45,508 nt of DNA from Clostridiales bacterium (GCA_018335855.1 JAGXRM010000020.1:1-45508); one strand, 5' to 3'; shown: positions 16,331 to 24,750, numbered from the stretch's first letter. Notes: a model not told the origin generated them from the letters alone. Program-made: numbers and translations.

Positions 16331-16360
16331 TTGCATGAGAAATGTTAAGCATAGTATAAT
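16331..16360 (+). promoter_or_regulatory. Promoter of mntA-hepT (copy 2)
   Basis: TTGCAT (16331-16336), an 18-base spacer, and TATAAT (16355-16360): the same architecture as copy 1 and nearly the same sequence from 16330 to 16374. Confidence 0.6.
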
Positions 16361-16401
16361 TATGTAAGGAATTTTTACCACAAATTGCTGAGGTGTTTTA
16401 A

Positions 16402-16830
16402 ATGTATAACCAGGGATGTCATAATCAGGTTTATGAAAAGCTAAGGGAGTTTTTCTTACTCGATGAAAACGTCTTGCTCGCTTTAATTTTTGGTTCATTC
16501 GGCACTCCTGAGGAAAGCACCTTTAGCGATATTGACATTGCAGTGCTTTTACGGGATAAAATTAGTTTAAAAGAAGAACTGCGAATGTCAGCGGAATTGA
16601 CTCAGGTTTTATCCCGCGAAGATATTGATTTGGTAATCTTGCGACAGGCTTCGATTAATATCACGTACAGGGCGCTTTCGACAGGAAGGATAGTCTTTGA
16701 GCGTGAACCACTGCTTGTCTCTGATTTTATTGAGTATACCATTAATAATTACCTTGATTTTGGTATTCGACTGATGCAGATGGACCGTGAATTTGATGAA
16801 AGTCTTCGGGAGAAGTATATTTATGGTTAA
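16402..16830 (+). CDS. mntA: MntA-type minimal nucleotidyltransferase antitoxin (142 aa)
   Basis: ATG at 16402 follows GAGGTG with 6-base spacing. The polymerase-beta-like nucleotidyltransferase motif is complete: Gly31-Ser32 in LIFGSFG, then the metal-binding pair Asp43 and Asp45 in FSDIDIAVL, and a further Asp in REDIDLVIL. In known MNT/HEPN pairs this enzyme adds AMP units to its HEPN partner and so blocks the RNase. The last 8 bp overlap hepT, a sign of translational coupling. The C-terminal 40 residues look helical. It is inserted with its partner into a haem-biosynthesis region of opposite orientation. Confidence 0.88.
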   Translation: MYNQGCHNQVYEKLREFFLLDENVLLALIFGSFGTPEESTFSDIDIAVLLRDKISLKEELRMSAELTQVLSREDIDLVILRQASINITYRALSTGRIVFEREPLLVSDFIEYTINNYLDFGIRLMQMDREFDESLREKYIYG

Positions 16831-17260
16831 TCACGAGAAAATCAGGAACAAACTGAAAACAATACAAATTAGTTTGGAGAAACTTCATCAGCTGAAAGCG
16901 AAATCAGAGGATGTCTTTATTAGCGATTTTACAAACACCGATACGGCGAGGCACAATTTACAGATTGCTATTCAGGCAATGCTGGACATATCCAGCCATA
17001 TCATTTCGAGACTCAGGCTTGAGTTCCCAAAATCAAACGTAGACGCATTTTCCATACTGAGCGAACACAGTATTGTCAGTAAGGATAAATTGCCCGAGTA
17101 TCAGGAGATGGCCAGATTTAGGAATCGACTTGTCCACATGTATGACGATGTGGATAACCGGGTTATCTATGAGGTTCTACAGAAGCATCTGGGTGATTAT
17201 GAATCGTTCATAAAGGATATTGTGCAATACCTGGAGACAAAACGTAATTGTGACAAATAG
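16823..17260 (+). CDS. hepT: HepT-type HEPN ribonuclease toxin (145 aa)
   Basis: ATG at 16823 is chosen: GGGAGAAG precedes it and it overlaps mntA by 8 bp. The all-helical HEPN (DUF86) pattern is seen, with the active-site motif Arg100-Asn-Arg-Leu-Val-His105-Met-Tyr107 (RX4H followed by Y) and the preceding helix AIQAMLDISSHIISR. In this family the RX4H pair cleaves RNA and the Tyr is AMPylated by MntA. Both sites are intact, so the pair looks functional. The gene ends 13 bp before a strong plus-strand terminator. Confidence 0.88.
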   Translation: MVNHEKIRNKLKTIQISLEKLHQLKAKSEDVFISDFTNTDTARHNLQIAIQAMLDISSHIISRLRLEFPKSNVDAFSILSEHSIVSKDKLPEYQEMARFRNRLVHMYDDVDNRVIYEVLQKHLGDYESFIKDIVQYLETKRNCDK

Positions 17261-17273
17261 TAATAGTTACGGT

Positions 17274-17305
17274 AAAGGCCAGACACGGTGTCTGGCCTTT
17301 TTCTA
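17274..17305 (+). terminator. Terminator of the MntA/HepT cassette
   Basis: AAAGGCCAGACA pairs with TGTCTGGCCTTT around a CGG loop and is followed by TTCTATT. It also faces the 3' end of ahbB (17306) and may stop that transcript less efficiently, since the minus side has only three T. Confidence 0.8.
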
Positions 17306-17773
17306 TTAGAAATACTTCATGCTGGTTTTTTTGAATTCCCGCGTGCTGTAGAGAAGTTTATAGTCGGTAATGCCAATGCGGTCGGAGATGGCTTTGGCGA
17401 CCTGCTCCAGGTCTTCGGGTGATTTGCCGTGGAGCATGGTAAAGAGATTATAGGGCCAGTCGGGGTAGGTGGGGCGCTGGTAGACGTGGGATGCTTCCTT
17501 GAAGGAAGACATGATGTCGCCTACCTCCTCTACCCGCTCCATGGGGACATTCCAGCCGCACATGGCGTTGGCGTTGAAGCCTGCTTTGTGGTGGCGGAGA
17601 ATGGTGCCCAGACGGCGCATGACGCCGGATGTTTTGTATGCTTCTACTTTTTGCAGTAGTTCCTCTACAGAGATGCCGATTTCTGCGGCCATGGTGTTGA
17701 AGGGTTCCGGGGAAAGGGGCAGATCACCCTGTAGGCGGGAGATAATTTTTTTATCTAGATTGGTTAGTTGCAT
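17306..17773 (-). CDS. ahbB: Siroheme decarboxylase subunit AhbB (Lrp/AsnC-like)
   Basis: With AhbA it removes two acetate side-chain carboxyls from siroheme (C12 and C18), giving didecarboxysiroheme in the siroheme-dependent haem route. The 155-residue chain has an Lrp-type winged helix (residues 1-60, LDKKIISRLQGDLPLSPEPF) and a C-terminal RAM-like domain with the family signature SHVYQRPTYPDWPYNLFTML, around conserved His and Tyr. It looks like a regulator but belongs to the enzyme family. ATG at 17773 follows AGAGGAG and lies 4 bp from the ahbA stop. It is the last gene of the long haem run. Confidence 0.9.
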   Translation of the reverse strand: MQLTNLDKKIISRLQGDLPLSPEPFNTMAAEIGISVEELLQKVEAYKTSGVMRRLGTILRHHKAGFNANAMCGWNVPMERVEEVGDIMSSFKEASHVYQRPTYPDWPYNLFTMLHGKSPEDLEQVAKAISDRIGITDYKLLYSTREFKKTSMKYF

Positions 17774-17777
17774 CGCG

Positions 17778-18260
17778 TTACTCCTCTGTCATATCGAAGT
17801 TGACGCCGATTTTAAAGAGCTTAAGCGCCGGTAAGTTACGCAGTTTGTCCACGCCGGGCAGGTTCATGATGGTGTTCAGCGTTTTTTGCAGTTCTTGCCC
17901 CGATGCGGTGACTAAGGTGAACCAGACGTTGAATTCATGCTGACGCTGGTAATTGTGGGTGACGCCGGGATAGGCGCTGACAGCATTGGCCACGTCGTCA
18001 ATGGAGTCGTTTTGCACTTTAAGAGCGACAAGGGTGGATGAGAAACCCATCTTCTGTGAATCGAAGATGCCGCCGATGCGGCGGACAATGCCGCTTTCTT
18101 TGAGAGCGTTGATACGGGAGAGCACATCTTCCTCGGAGATGCCCAGTTGTTCGGCGATGTGGGCGTAGGGTCTGGGTACCAGGGGGAATTGGGTCTGAAT
18201 AATGTTTAGAAGCTCCCTGTCCACAGATGAGAGATTATGAGCAGCAGTGGGGTGCGTCAT
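17778..18260 (-). CDS. ahbA: Siroheme decarboxylase subunit AhbA (Lrp/AsnC-like)
   Basis: This is the partner of AhbB in siroheme decarboxylation. ATG at 18260 is chosen, with GAGAGGG upstream; the open frame extends 121 codons further, but that part is the shadow of ahbD. The protein has 160 residues: a winged helix (SSVDRELLNIIQTQFPLVPR) and then the catalytic-domain signature PGVTHNYQRQHEFNVWFTLV, matching the His-Tyr/Arg block of AhbB. The start overlaps the end of ahbD by 26 bp, so translation is probably coupled. Confidence 0.9.
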   Translation of the reverse strand: MTHPTAAHNLSSVDRELLNIIQTQFPLVPRPYAHIAEQLGISEEDVLSRINALKESGIVRRIGGIFDSQKMGFSSTLVALKVQNDSIDDVANAVSAYPGVTHNYQRQHEFNVWFTLVTASGQELQKTLNTIMNLPGVDKLRNLPALKLFKIGVNFDMTEE

Positions 18261-19251
18261 GGGAAATCCCTCTCCGGTAGAGGCACCACGGGTCCTCTGC
18301 CATGTAGTCGCCTTCGGTGTAGTAGTACGCGCGGGCGCGGCAACCGCTGCAGACATCTTTATGGTTGCAGGTACCGCACTTGCCGCCGAACTCGTCGCTG
18401 CGGAATTCTTTAAACATCTCGGCATTCTTCCAGATTTCAGAGAACGGTGTTTCCCGGACATTACCCACTTTAACGGGGAGGTATGGGCAGGGATGGACGT
18501 CGCCGCTGGGGATAATGCAACAGTAGGCAGTGCCGGCCAGGCAGCCTCGGGAGAAGCGCATATCCATTTCCATCTGGCGGGCGATGCGCATAAACTGCGG
18601 TGCACAGGTGGGTTTAAGTTCAATGTCCACTGTTTTTTGCTTTTTGAGAATACGGTGAAGCAATTGCTCGTATTGTTTTTCCCGCAGAGCTTCTACTTCA
18701 ATATCTTTGCCGCGGCCGGTGGGTACCAGGAAAAATACATGGTGGGCGATGGCGCCTTTTTCCACGGCCAGGTCGGTAATTGCTTCGAATTCGTTATAGT
18801 TTTGTTCTACCACGGTGGTGTGGATCTGAAAAGGCAGGCCCACGTCGCGGCAGTTCTTCATACCGTCAATGGCACCTTGCCAGGAGCCGGGCACTTGGCG
18901 GAACTCATCATGGATTTCGGGACCGGCGCTGTCTAAGGAAATACCGATGCAGGCGGCGCCGGAGTCTTTAAGCTTCTTGGCCACTTCCGGGGTGATGGTG
19001 GTGCCGGTGGTGCCGAAAACTGGACGCATCCCTACGGATTTAGCATGGGCGCACAGTTCGTAAATATCTTCCCGGAGGAGGGGTTCTCCGCCGGAGAGGA
19101 TGAGGATTTTAAAGCCGGCTTTAGCAATTTCATCGATGAGTTTCTTGCCTTCCTCGGTGGACAGTTCAGTGGAGTCTTTGGCGCCAGCGTCCCGGTAGCA
19201 GTGTTTACATTTTAAGTGACATTCCCGGGTGGTGTTCCAGGAGATAATCAT
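18235..19251 (-). CDS. ahbD: Radical SAM haem b synthase-type protein (AhbD, NirJ2 family)
   Basis: It probably performs the last step, oxidative decarboxylation of two propionates of Fe-coproporphyrin III to the vinyls of haem b. The 338 residues show the radical-SAM CX3CX2C motif (CHLKCKHC, residues 11-18), the GGEPLLR loop, and a C-terminal SPASM-like cysteine set (CGTCNHKDVCSGCRARAY) for auxiliary Fe-S clusters. The chain ends in His-Cys-Cys-Ser, a tail also found on AhbC. The assignment to AhbD rather than AhbC is based on the start MIISWNTTRECHLKCKHC and the lack of the N-terminal extension typical of AhbC. The start ATG directly abuts the hemB stop. Confidence 0.87.
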   Translation of the reverse strand: MIISWNTTRECHLKCKHCYRDAGAKDSTELSTEEGKKLIDEIAKAGFKILILSGGEPLLREDIYELCAHAKSVGMRPVFGTTGTTITPEVAKKLKDSGAACIGISLDSAGPEIHDEFRQVPGSWQGAIDGMKNCRDVGLPFQIHTTVVEQNYNEFEAITDLAVEKGAIAHHVFFLVPTGRGKDIEVEALREKQYEQLLHRILKKQKTVDIELKPTCAPQFMRIARQMEMDMRFSRGCLAGTAYCCIIPSGDVHPCPYLPVKVGNVRETPFSEIWKNAEMFKEFRSDEFGGKCGTCNHKDVCSGCRARAYYYTEGDYMAEDPWCLYRRGISHDAPHCCS

Positions 19252-20232
19252 TTATTGTTCCTCCTTCAGCCAGGCGGCTGCGTCTTTGGCAAAGTAGGTG
19301 AGGATGATGTCGGCACCGGCACGTTTCATACTGGTCAGCATCTCTAAAACAATCTTTTTCTCATCAACCCAGCCGTTTTGCGCTGCTGCTTTCACCATGG
19401 AGTATTCTCCGGAAACGTTGTAGGCGGCCACAGGCACGTTGGTGTATTCTTTAACCGCCCGGATCACATCCAGATAGGAAAGGGCCGGTTTAACCATGAC
19501 CATATCGGCGCCTTCTGCCAGGTCCTGTTCAATTTCTTTGTACGCTTCGCGGATGTTGGCCGGGTCCATCTGGTACGAACGGCGGTCGCCAAACTGGGGC
19601 GCGGAGCCGGCGGCATCCCGGAAGGGGCCGTAAAACGCAGACGAGTATTTAACGGCGTAGGACATAATGGGAATGTGGGAAAAGCCGTGTTCGTCCAGTG
19701 TTTCGCGGATAGCGCGGACACGGCCGTCCATCATGTCAGACGGAGCAACGATGTCTGCCCCGGCCCGGGCGTGAGAGAGCGCCGTCCGGGCCAGTAAATT
19801 AAGCGTGGAGTCATTTTGTACGTCCCCGTCGACGATTAAGCCGCAGTGGCCGTGACTGGTATACTCGCACAGACAGACATCGGTAATCACAAGGAGTTCG
19901 GGGTGGGCTTTTTTCAAAGCCGCCACGGCACGCTGGACAGCCTCGTCGGGATCATAGGCCGATGAGCCTTTTTCGTCCTTGTAGGCGGGGATGCCAAAGA
20001 GGATGACTGCGGGGATGCCCAGCTTCAGGCACTCCCCTCCCTCTTTTACAATTTCGTCCACCGACATCTGGAAGACGCCGGGCATGGAAGGAATGGGGAT
20101 TTTCACATTTTCCCCCTGGGTGGCAAAAAGCGGATACACCAGGTTACGGACCGACAGGTCCGTTTCCCGAACCATCCGCCGTAACATGGCTGAGCCGCGC
20201 AAACGGCGCGGACGAACAATCGGAAATTCCAT
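19252..20232 (-). CDS. hemB: Delta-aminolevulinic acid dehydratase (porphobilinogen synthase)
   Basis: It condenses two 5-aminolevulinates to porphobilinogen. ATG at 20232 ([10 protein letters not shown]) is chosen with GAGAGG upstream; a GTG three codons earlier is possible. The chain has 326 residues, as usual. Both Schiff-base lysines are present, in [20 protein letters not shown] and [13 protein letters not shown]. The metal loop [14 protein letters not shown] has the three cysteines of the zinc-dependent type. Upstream a 29-bp inverted repeat separates it from ahbC, so part of its mRNA supply may come from processing or read-through. Confidence 0.97.
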   Translation of the reverse strand: MEFPIVRPRRLRGSAMLRRMVRETDLSVRNLVYPLFATQGENVKIPIPSMPGVFQMSVDEIVKEGGECLKLGIPAVILFGIPAYKDEKGSSAYDPDEAVQRAVAALKKAHPELLVITDVCLCEYTSHGHCGLIVDGDVQNDSTLNLLARTALSHARAGADIVAPSDMMDGRVRAIRETLDEHGFSHIPIMSYAVKYSSAFYGPFRDAAGSAPQFGDRRSYQMDPANIREAYKEIEQDLAEGADMVMVKPALSYLDVIRAVKEYTNVPVAAYNVSGEYSMVKAAAQNGWVDEKKIVLEMLTSMKRAGADIILTYFAKDAAAWLKEEQ

Positions 20233-20261
20233 AAAAGACACCTCTCTTAAATTCTAGGAGC

Positions 20262-20349
20262 AGTGCGACAGGGGACGGTTCTCTGTCGCAAAGAAGACGG
20301 CCCGGCTGCGCTCCCAATATTGCGACAGAGAACCGTCCCCTGTCGCACT
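20262..20349. repeat. Palindromic repeat, GGGGACGGTTCTC family (copy A)
   Basis: A 29-bp perfect inverted repeat (20262-20290 with 20321-20349) around a 30-base loop. The core GGGGACGGTTCTC is flanked on both sides by TGCGACA/TGTCGCA. It begins 10 bp after the ahbC stop and ends 30 bp before the hemB start. No T-run is present. It shares its core with copy B at 34697-34759. Confidence 0.8.
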
Positions 20350-20358
20350 GTCGCAGGT

Positions 20359-21573
20359 TTAGGAGCAGCAGCCGCCGGCGGCACAATTGCCGGAGCAGTC
20401 GGTGATGCCGATTTCGTCATCGGTGAGGTAGCAGGCGGGATCGGATTCCCAGAAGTCGCCGGTGGCGGCTTCTGCCCGGGCCCGGAAGTTGCCGTTGCAC
20501 ATTTTCAGCCATTTGCAACTGGCACAGCGGCCTTGTAAGAGGGGCTTGCGGTCTTTTAAGCCAGCCAGGATGGGGTTACTCATATCGGTCCAGATATCGC
20601 CAAACTTACGCTCGCGGATATTGCCGAAGGTGTGGTTCTGGGTGAACTGGTCGGCGTGGACATTGCCCAGGTTATCTACCTGGCCGATGGCGATGCCGGT
20701 CCGGTTGCCGCCGTTGTTTTGCAGCAGTTCCCAGACTTTTTCTGCCCGCTTGGGATCTTCTTTCAGCATGCGCAGGTACGTGTACACGCCGTCGGCGTGG
20801 TTATCTACGGTAAGAATTTCTTTATCTAAGCCTTTTTCGTGGAAGTAGAGTGTCTTGTCAATGATTAAGTCCATGGCGCGACGGCTTTCTTCCCGGGTCA
20901 CGTCCTCTTTCATCATTTCAGAACCGCGGCCGGAGTACACCAGGTGGTAGAAACAGATCCGGGGGATACCTTCCTCTTCAATCAGTTGGAAGATGCTCTC
21001 CATCTCGGTGTAGTTGTGGCGGTTGATGGTGAAGCGTAAGCCCACACGCTGGTCAATTTCCAGGCAGTTGCGGATACCGGCCAAGGCGGCGTCAAACGCG
21101 CCGGGCATTTTACGGAATTCGTCGTTTTTGGCACCCATGCCGTCTAAGCTGATGCCGACATAGCCGACACCCAGGTCTTTAATTTTGCGGGCCATTTTTT
21201 TGTCAATCAGTGTGCCGTTGGTAGAGATGGTAACGCGGATACCACGGTCGGTGGCGTGTTTCGCCAGGTCAAAGAAGTCCGGGCGGATGAGCGGCTCTCC
21301 GCCGGAGAAAAGGATGACAGGCACCTTAAATTCAGCCAGATCATCGATAAACTGTTTCGCCTCTTTGGTGGAGAGTTCGTTCTCATACTTAACGGAGTCT
21401 GATTCCATATAGCAATGGATACATTTTAAGTTACAAGTCCTGGTGGAGTTCCATACAACCACAGGGCCGCTGTCATGGGTAACGCCGTGCATGGCGCCAC
21501 GGGAACAGTTGGTATAACGCAGTGCATCCCCATAATGGTCTGCCCCGCAAAGCAATTTTGTCACGCTGATCAT
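20359..21573 (-). CDS. ahbC: Radical SAM didecarboxysiroheme deacetylase-type protein (AhbC, NirJ1 family)
   Basis: It probably removes the two acetate groups of 12,18-didecarboxysiroheme to give Fe-coproporphyrin III. The 404-residue chain begins with the extension MISVTKLLCGADHYGDALRY, typical of this family, then the radical-SAM motif CNLKCIHC near residue 48 and the FSGGEPLIRP loop. A SPASM-like C-terminal set follows (GRCASCKWLKMCNGNFRARA), and the end is the Cys-rich tail CSGNCAAGGCCS. ATG at 21573 follows AAGGGGG. The gene lies between cobA-hemD and hemB. The AhbC-versus-AhbD split is by sequence start and length, not by direct test. Confidence 0.87.
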   Translation of the reverse strand: MISVTKLLCGADHYGDALRYTNCSRGAMHGVTHDSGPVVVWNSTRTCNLKCIHCYMESDSVKYENELSTKEAKQFIDDLAEFKVPVILFSGGEPLIRPDFFDLAKHATDRGIRVTISTNGTLIDKKMARKIKDLGVGYVGISLDGMGAKNDEFRKMPGAFDAALAGIRNCLEIDQRVGLRFTINRHNYTEMESIFQLIEEEGIPRICFYHLVYSGRGSEMMKEDVTREESRRAMDLIIDKTLYFHEKGLDKEILTVDNHADGVYTYLRMLKEDPKRAEKVWELLQNNGGNRTGIAIGQVDNLGNVHADQFTQNHTFGNIRERKFGDIWTDMSNPILAGLKDRKPLLQGRCASCKWLKMCNGNFRARAEAATGDFWESDPACYLTDDEIGITDCSGNCAAGGCCS

Positions 21574-21594
21574 TGTTGTTTCCCCCTTAGTACC

Positions 21595-21615
21595 GGGCTG
21601 TCTGTAGAACAGCCT
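21595..21615. other. Small hairpin between cobA-hemD and ahbC
   Basis: GGCTGT (21596-21601) pairs with ACAGCC (21609-21614) around a 7-base loop in the 94-bp gap upstream of ahbC. It is a 6-bp stem without a T-run and may be an mRNA processing site. Low weight. Confidence 0.3.
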
Positions 21616-21667
21616 GGAGTTAAAGACTGTGAACCCAAAGCTCTTTTTAATGTTGTTTTATATCTTT

Positions 21668-23188
21668 TCACTTGCTTGCTAATGCTTCGACTAAGCCGTC
21701 GATGGTGTAACTTGGTGCCTCGATGTCGATGGTCAGGCCCAGGTCCCGGGCTGACTGGGAGGTGACGGGTCCGATGCTGACCAGCTTGACACCTTTGAGC
21801 AGTTCATGGATGTTATCGGCGCCCAGCATTTCCACAAAGTTTTTTACGGTGGATGAACTGGTAAAGGTGACGTAGTGGATCATTTTTTCGTCCAGCATTT
21901 CGCGGAGGATGCTGGCTTCGCCGCTACCGCGTACGGTGCGATAGGCGACTACATCGTCTACTTGGGCGCCCATTTGGGTCAGTGTCTCCGGCAGAATTTT
22001 CCGGGCGATGTCGGCCCGGGGCATGAGTACGCGCTGGCCGGATTGGAGTTTGCCTTTGAGGCCTTCCAGCACTGCCTCGGCACGATATTCACTGGGCACG
22101 TATTCCACATGCAGGCACATTTCTTCCAGCCGTTCCTTTGTTTTAGGGCCGATGGCGCAAAGCTTGGCACCTTTTAAGTCGCGGATATCCCTGTTGTGAT
22201 GGCGGAGCCGCTTAAAGAAAGAATCCACGCCGTTAACGCTGGTAAAGATGAGCCAGTGGTAGCTGTCTATTTTAGCGATGGCTTCATCCATGGCTGTGTA
22301 GTCTTCCGGTTCGGTGATTTCAATGGCGGGGAACTCCCACGCTTCGCCGCCCAGATCTTCAATGCGGCGGGAAAGGTCGCTGGCCTGTTCCCGGGAGCGG
22401 GTAACGACCACCCGTTTACCGAAGAACGGCTTTTTCTCAAACCAGGATAATGTATCGCGAAGCTTGACTACTTCACCAACGATGATAATGGCGGGAGACT
22501 GGAAGTTGGCATCCTGAACTTTTTTCACGATATCCTGGAGTGTGCCGGTGAGCACTTTTTGTTCCGGCCGTGTTCCCCAGCGGATCAGGGCTACCGGGGT
22601 GGTGGCATCACGGCCGTTTTCCACTAGTTTCTGTACGATAAAGGGCAGGTTGCCTACGCCCATCAGGAAGACAAGGGTACCGATTCCTGTTGATATTTTG
22701 TCCCAGGCAATGGAAGACTCGTCTTTGTTGGGGTCTTCATGCCCGGTGATGACGGCGAAGCTGGAAGTAAAGTCACGGTGGGTAACAGGTATGCCGGCAT
22801 AGGCAGGTACGGAGATGGCAGATGTAATGCCGGGGACGACTTCAAAGGGGACGTTGTTTTCAAAGAGCAGTTCGCCTTCTTCCCCGCCGCGTCCGTAGAC
22901 AAAGGGGTCGCCGCCTTTAAGGCGGGTGACGACTTTGCCTTCCAGGCCTTTATCGACGAGCAACTGGTTAATTTCTTCCTGGCGCAGCGTATGCCGGTCA
23001 GGAAGCTTACCCACGTAAATCATTTCACAACCTTTGGGAGCATAACTTAACAGTCTTTTGCTGGCAAGGCGGTCATAGACGAGAACTTCGGCTCTGCGGA
23101 TACATTCCAGCCCTTTGACGGTAATCAGCCCGGGGTCTCCGGGACCGGCGCCAACCAGATAGACAATTCCCTGTTTAGCCATTGGCAT
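21668..23188 (-). CDS. cobA-hemD: Fused uroporphyrinogen-III C-methyltransferase / uroporphyrinogen-III synthase
   Basis: The N-terminal half (about residues 5-245) is the SAM-dependent methylase that makes precorrin-2: VYLVGAGPGDPGLITVKGL, VTRLKGGDPFVYGRGGEE and the VVPGITSAISVPAYAG loop are diagnostic. The C-terminal half (about 255-505) is HemD, which closes hydroxymethylbilane to uroporphyrinogen III: GKRVVVTRSREQASDLSRRI, HWLIFTSVNGVDSFFKRL and VTFTSSSTVKNFVEML. The fusion channels the product from one active site to the next and is common in Clostridia. The start overlaps the hemC end by 14 bp; ATG 23188 (4 bases from AGGAG) and ATG 23182 (10 bases) are both possible. The substrate flow is towards siroheme, as the next genes require. 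Confidence 0.95.
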   Translation of the reverse strand: MPMAKQGIVYLVGAGPGDPGLITVKGLECIRRAEVLVYDRLASKRLLSYAPKGCEMIYVGKLPDRHTLRQEEINQLLVDKGLEGKVVTRLKGGDPFVYGRGGEEGELLFENNVPFEVVPGITSAISVPAYAGIPVTHRDFTSSFAVITGHEDPNKDESSIAWDKISTGIGTLVFLMGVGNLPFIVQKLVENGRDATTPVALIRWGTRPEQKVLTGTLQDIVKKVQDANFQSPAIIIVGEVVKLRDTLSWFEKKPFFGKRVVVTRSREQASDLSRRIEDLGGEAWEFPAIEITEPEDYTAMDEAIAKIDSYHWLIFTSVNGVDSFFKRLRHHNRDIRDLKGAKLCAIGPKTKERLEEMCLHVEYVPSEYRAEAVLEGLKGKLQSGQRVLMPRADIARKILPETLTQMGAQVDDVVAYRTVRGSGEASILREMLDEKMIHYVTFTSSSTVKNFVEMLGADNIHELLKGVKLVSIGPVTSQSARDLGLTIDIEAPSYTIDGLVEALASK

Positions 23189-24116
23189 CAAACTCCTGTC
23201 TCACTTGGATTAATATTTCGGCGGCGCCCCTGGAGACCAGCTTGCTGGCCAGACTTTCTCCCAGAAATGCTGCGTCGTTCATATTGCCGCGGATGGTTTC
23301 GCGAATTTGCTCTTTGCCGTCCAGGCCTGCCACTACGCCCTCCAGTACCAGTTCCTGCCCTTCCATGCGCCCGTAGGCACCGATGGGAACCTGGCAGCCG
23401 CCTTCAAGCTTACGTAACATCGCTCTTTCGGCGGTAACGGCGGCGTTGGTTTCTTTGTCGTTGAGTACCGAGACCATGCGGGTTATGTTTTCATCACCAA
23501 GCCGGGACTCAATCCCTAAGGCTCCCTGCCCCACAGCAGGCAGGCATTTCTGGCAGTCAATCAGGTGGGTGATTCTGTCTTTCCAGCCCATGCGGTATAC
23601 GCCGGCGTACGCCAGAATCATGCCGTCCAGTTCCATTTCCCCCAGCTTGCGGAAACGGGTATTTAAGTTCCCCCGGATAGGCACAATGTTTAAGTCGGGA
23701 CGATGATGCAGAATCTGTGCTGAGCGACGGAGGCTGGAAGTACCGATGACTGCTCCTTCTCTGCTCTCAAAAAGGCCTGTCTTACCGTCTTTGGCGATAT
23801 AACAGTCACGGGGGTCTTCCCGTTTGGTGATGGCAGAGATGACAAGCCCTTCGGGAAGGCGGGTAGGCACATCTTTCATAGAATGGACGGCCAGATCGAT
23901 CTCATTGGCCAACAGGGCATTTTCAATTTCCTTGACAAAAAGCCCTTTGTCGCCTATTTTAGCCAGGGCCACATCGAGAATCTTGTCACCCTGCGTTTTA
24001 ATCTTTTTAACTGTGTAATTGAACTCAGGGAATTTACTTTTTAATTCACCGATGATGTAATACGTCTGCGTCAGCGCCAGTTCTGAATCCCGGCTACCGA
24101 TAATAATTTCCTGCAT
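23175..24116 (-). CDS. hemC: Hydroxymethylbilane synthase (porphobilinogen deaminase)
   Basis: It links four porphobilinogen units to hydroxymethylbilane. The 313-residue length is normal. Key blocks are IGSRDSELALTQT at the start, the catalytic Asp region DLAVHSMKDVPTRLPEG, the substrate-binding arginines in TSSLRRSAQILHHRPDL and IRGNLNTRFRKL, and Cys241 in LEGGCQVPIGAYG, which holds the dipyrromethane cofactor. ATG at 24116 follows AGGAGG with 5-base spacing. It overlaps the precorrin-2 dehydrogenase gene upstream by 23 bp and cobA-hemD downstream by 14 bp, indicating a tightly coupled operon. Confidence 0.97.
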   Translation of the reverse strand: MQEIIIGSRDSELALTQTYYIIGELKSKFPEFNYTVKKIKTQGDKILDVALAKIGDKGLFVKEIENALLANEIDLAVHSMKDVPTRLPEGLVISAITKREDPRDCYIAKDGKTGLFESREGAVIGTSSLRRSAQILHHRPDLNIVPIRGNLNTRFRKLGEMELDGMILAYAGVYRMGWKDRITHLIDCQKCLPAVGQGALGIESRLGDENITRMVSVLNDKETNAAVTAERAMLRKLEGGCQVPIGAYGRMEGQELVLEGVVAGLDGKEQIRETIRGNMNDAAFLGESLASKLVSRGAAEILIQVRQEFDANG

Positions 24117-24750
24117 CGCTACCTCCTATAAGTTCGTTGATTCGGTCTTCCAGAGCCGACCTGCCTTTTTCACGGAGCAGGGTGAGCAGATCATCCCTGG
24201 CCAGGGTGGTAAAAATATGTTTTCGACGGTCTGCGTCTGCGATATCACTTAAAACGCGGATCCGCGTTTTTCCTAAAACAGTAAGCAGTTCACCATAGGC
24301 GTCATCGAACTTCTCTTCCAGTTCCCGGCGAATCTGCCGGGCTACGGCGGGCGCCGTACCTCCGGTGGAGACGGCCAGCGTCAGGGGGCCGCGGCGAATA
24401 GTGGCGGGGAGAATGAAGTCGCAGAGTTCCGGAGCGTCAACCACATTGACCGGTATCCGAAGTTCGCGGCAGTGGGCGGCAGCGGTGCGGTTGACGGCTG
24501 GGTTGTCCGTGGCGGCCACGGCCAGGAATGCACCATCCAGTGTTTCCCTGGTGTAAGGGGCCGTCAAGTATTCGACCCGTTTCAGGGCAGCCAATTCCCG
24601 TAGGGGCTGTACCGCTTCGGGAGCGACGACGCGGACAGACGCGTGACATTCAAGGAGAGCGTCCACTTTTCTGAACGCCACCTCTCCTCCGCCGATGACG
24701 ACGCAGAGCCTATTTTTTAATTGCAGAAATACCGGATAATAGTTTTCCAT
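24094..24750 (-). CDS. Precorrin-2 dehydrogenase / possible sirohydrochlorin ferrochelatase
   Basis: It is related to Met8/SirC and the N-terminal part of CysG. It oxidises precorrin-2 to sirohydrochlorin with NAD+, and may also insert iron as Met8 does. ATG at 24750 gives 218 residues starting MENYYPVFLQLKNRLCVVIG. The dinucleotide loop GGGEVAFRKVDALL, the VNVVDAPELCDFILPATIRR block and the STGGTAPAVARQIRRELE helix are clear. The C-terminal helical domain (about 150-218) is present. No separate ferrochelatase (SirB/CbiX type) is in the window, so this protein is the best candidate for iron insertion here; that is inference. Confidence 0.92.
   Translation of the reverse strand: MENYYPVFLQLKNRLCVVIGGGEVAFRKVDALLECHASVRVVAPEAVQPLRELAALKRVEYLTAPYTRETLDGAFLAVAATDNPAVNRTAAAHCRELRIPVNVVDAPELCDFILPATIRRGPLTLAVSTGGTAPAVARQIRRELEEKFDDAYGELLTVLGKTRIRVLSDIADADRRKHIFTTLARDDLLTLLREKGRSALEDRINELIGGSDAGNYYR

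Noticed and set aside
18261-18623. A 121-codon N-terminal extension of ahbA
   Set aside because: It is the shadow of ahbD in another frame; the ribosome site and family length both fit ATG 18260.
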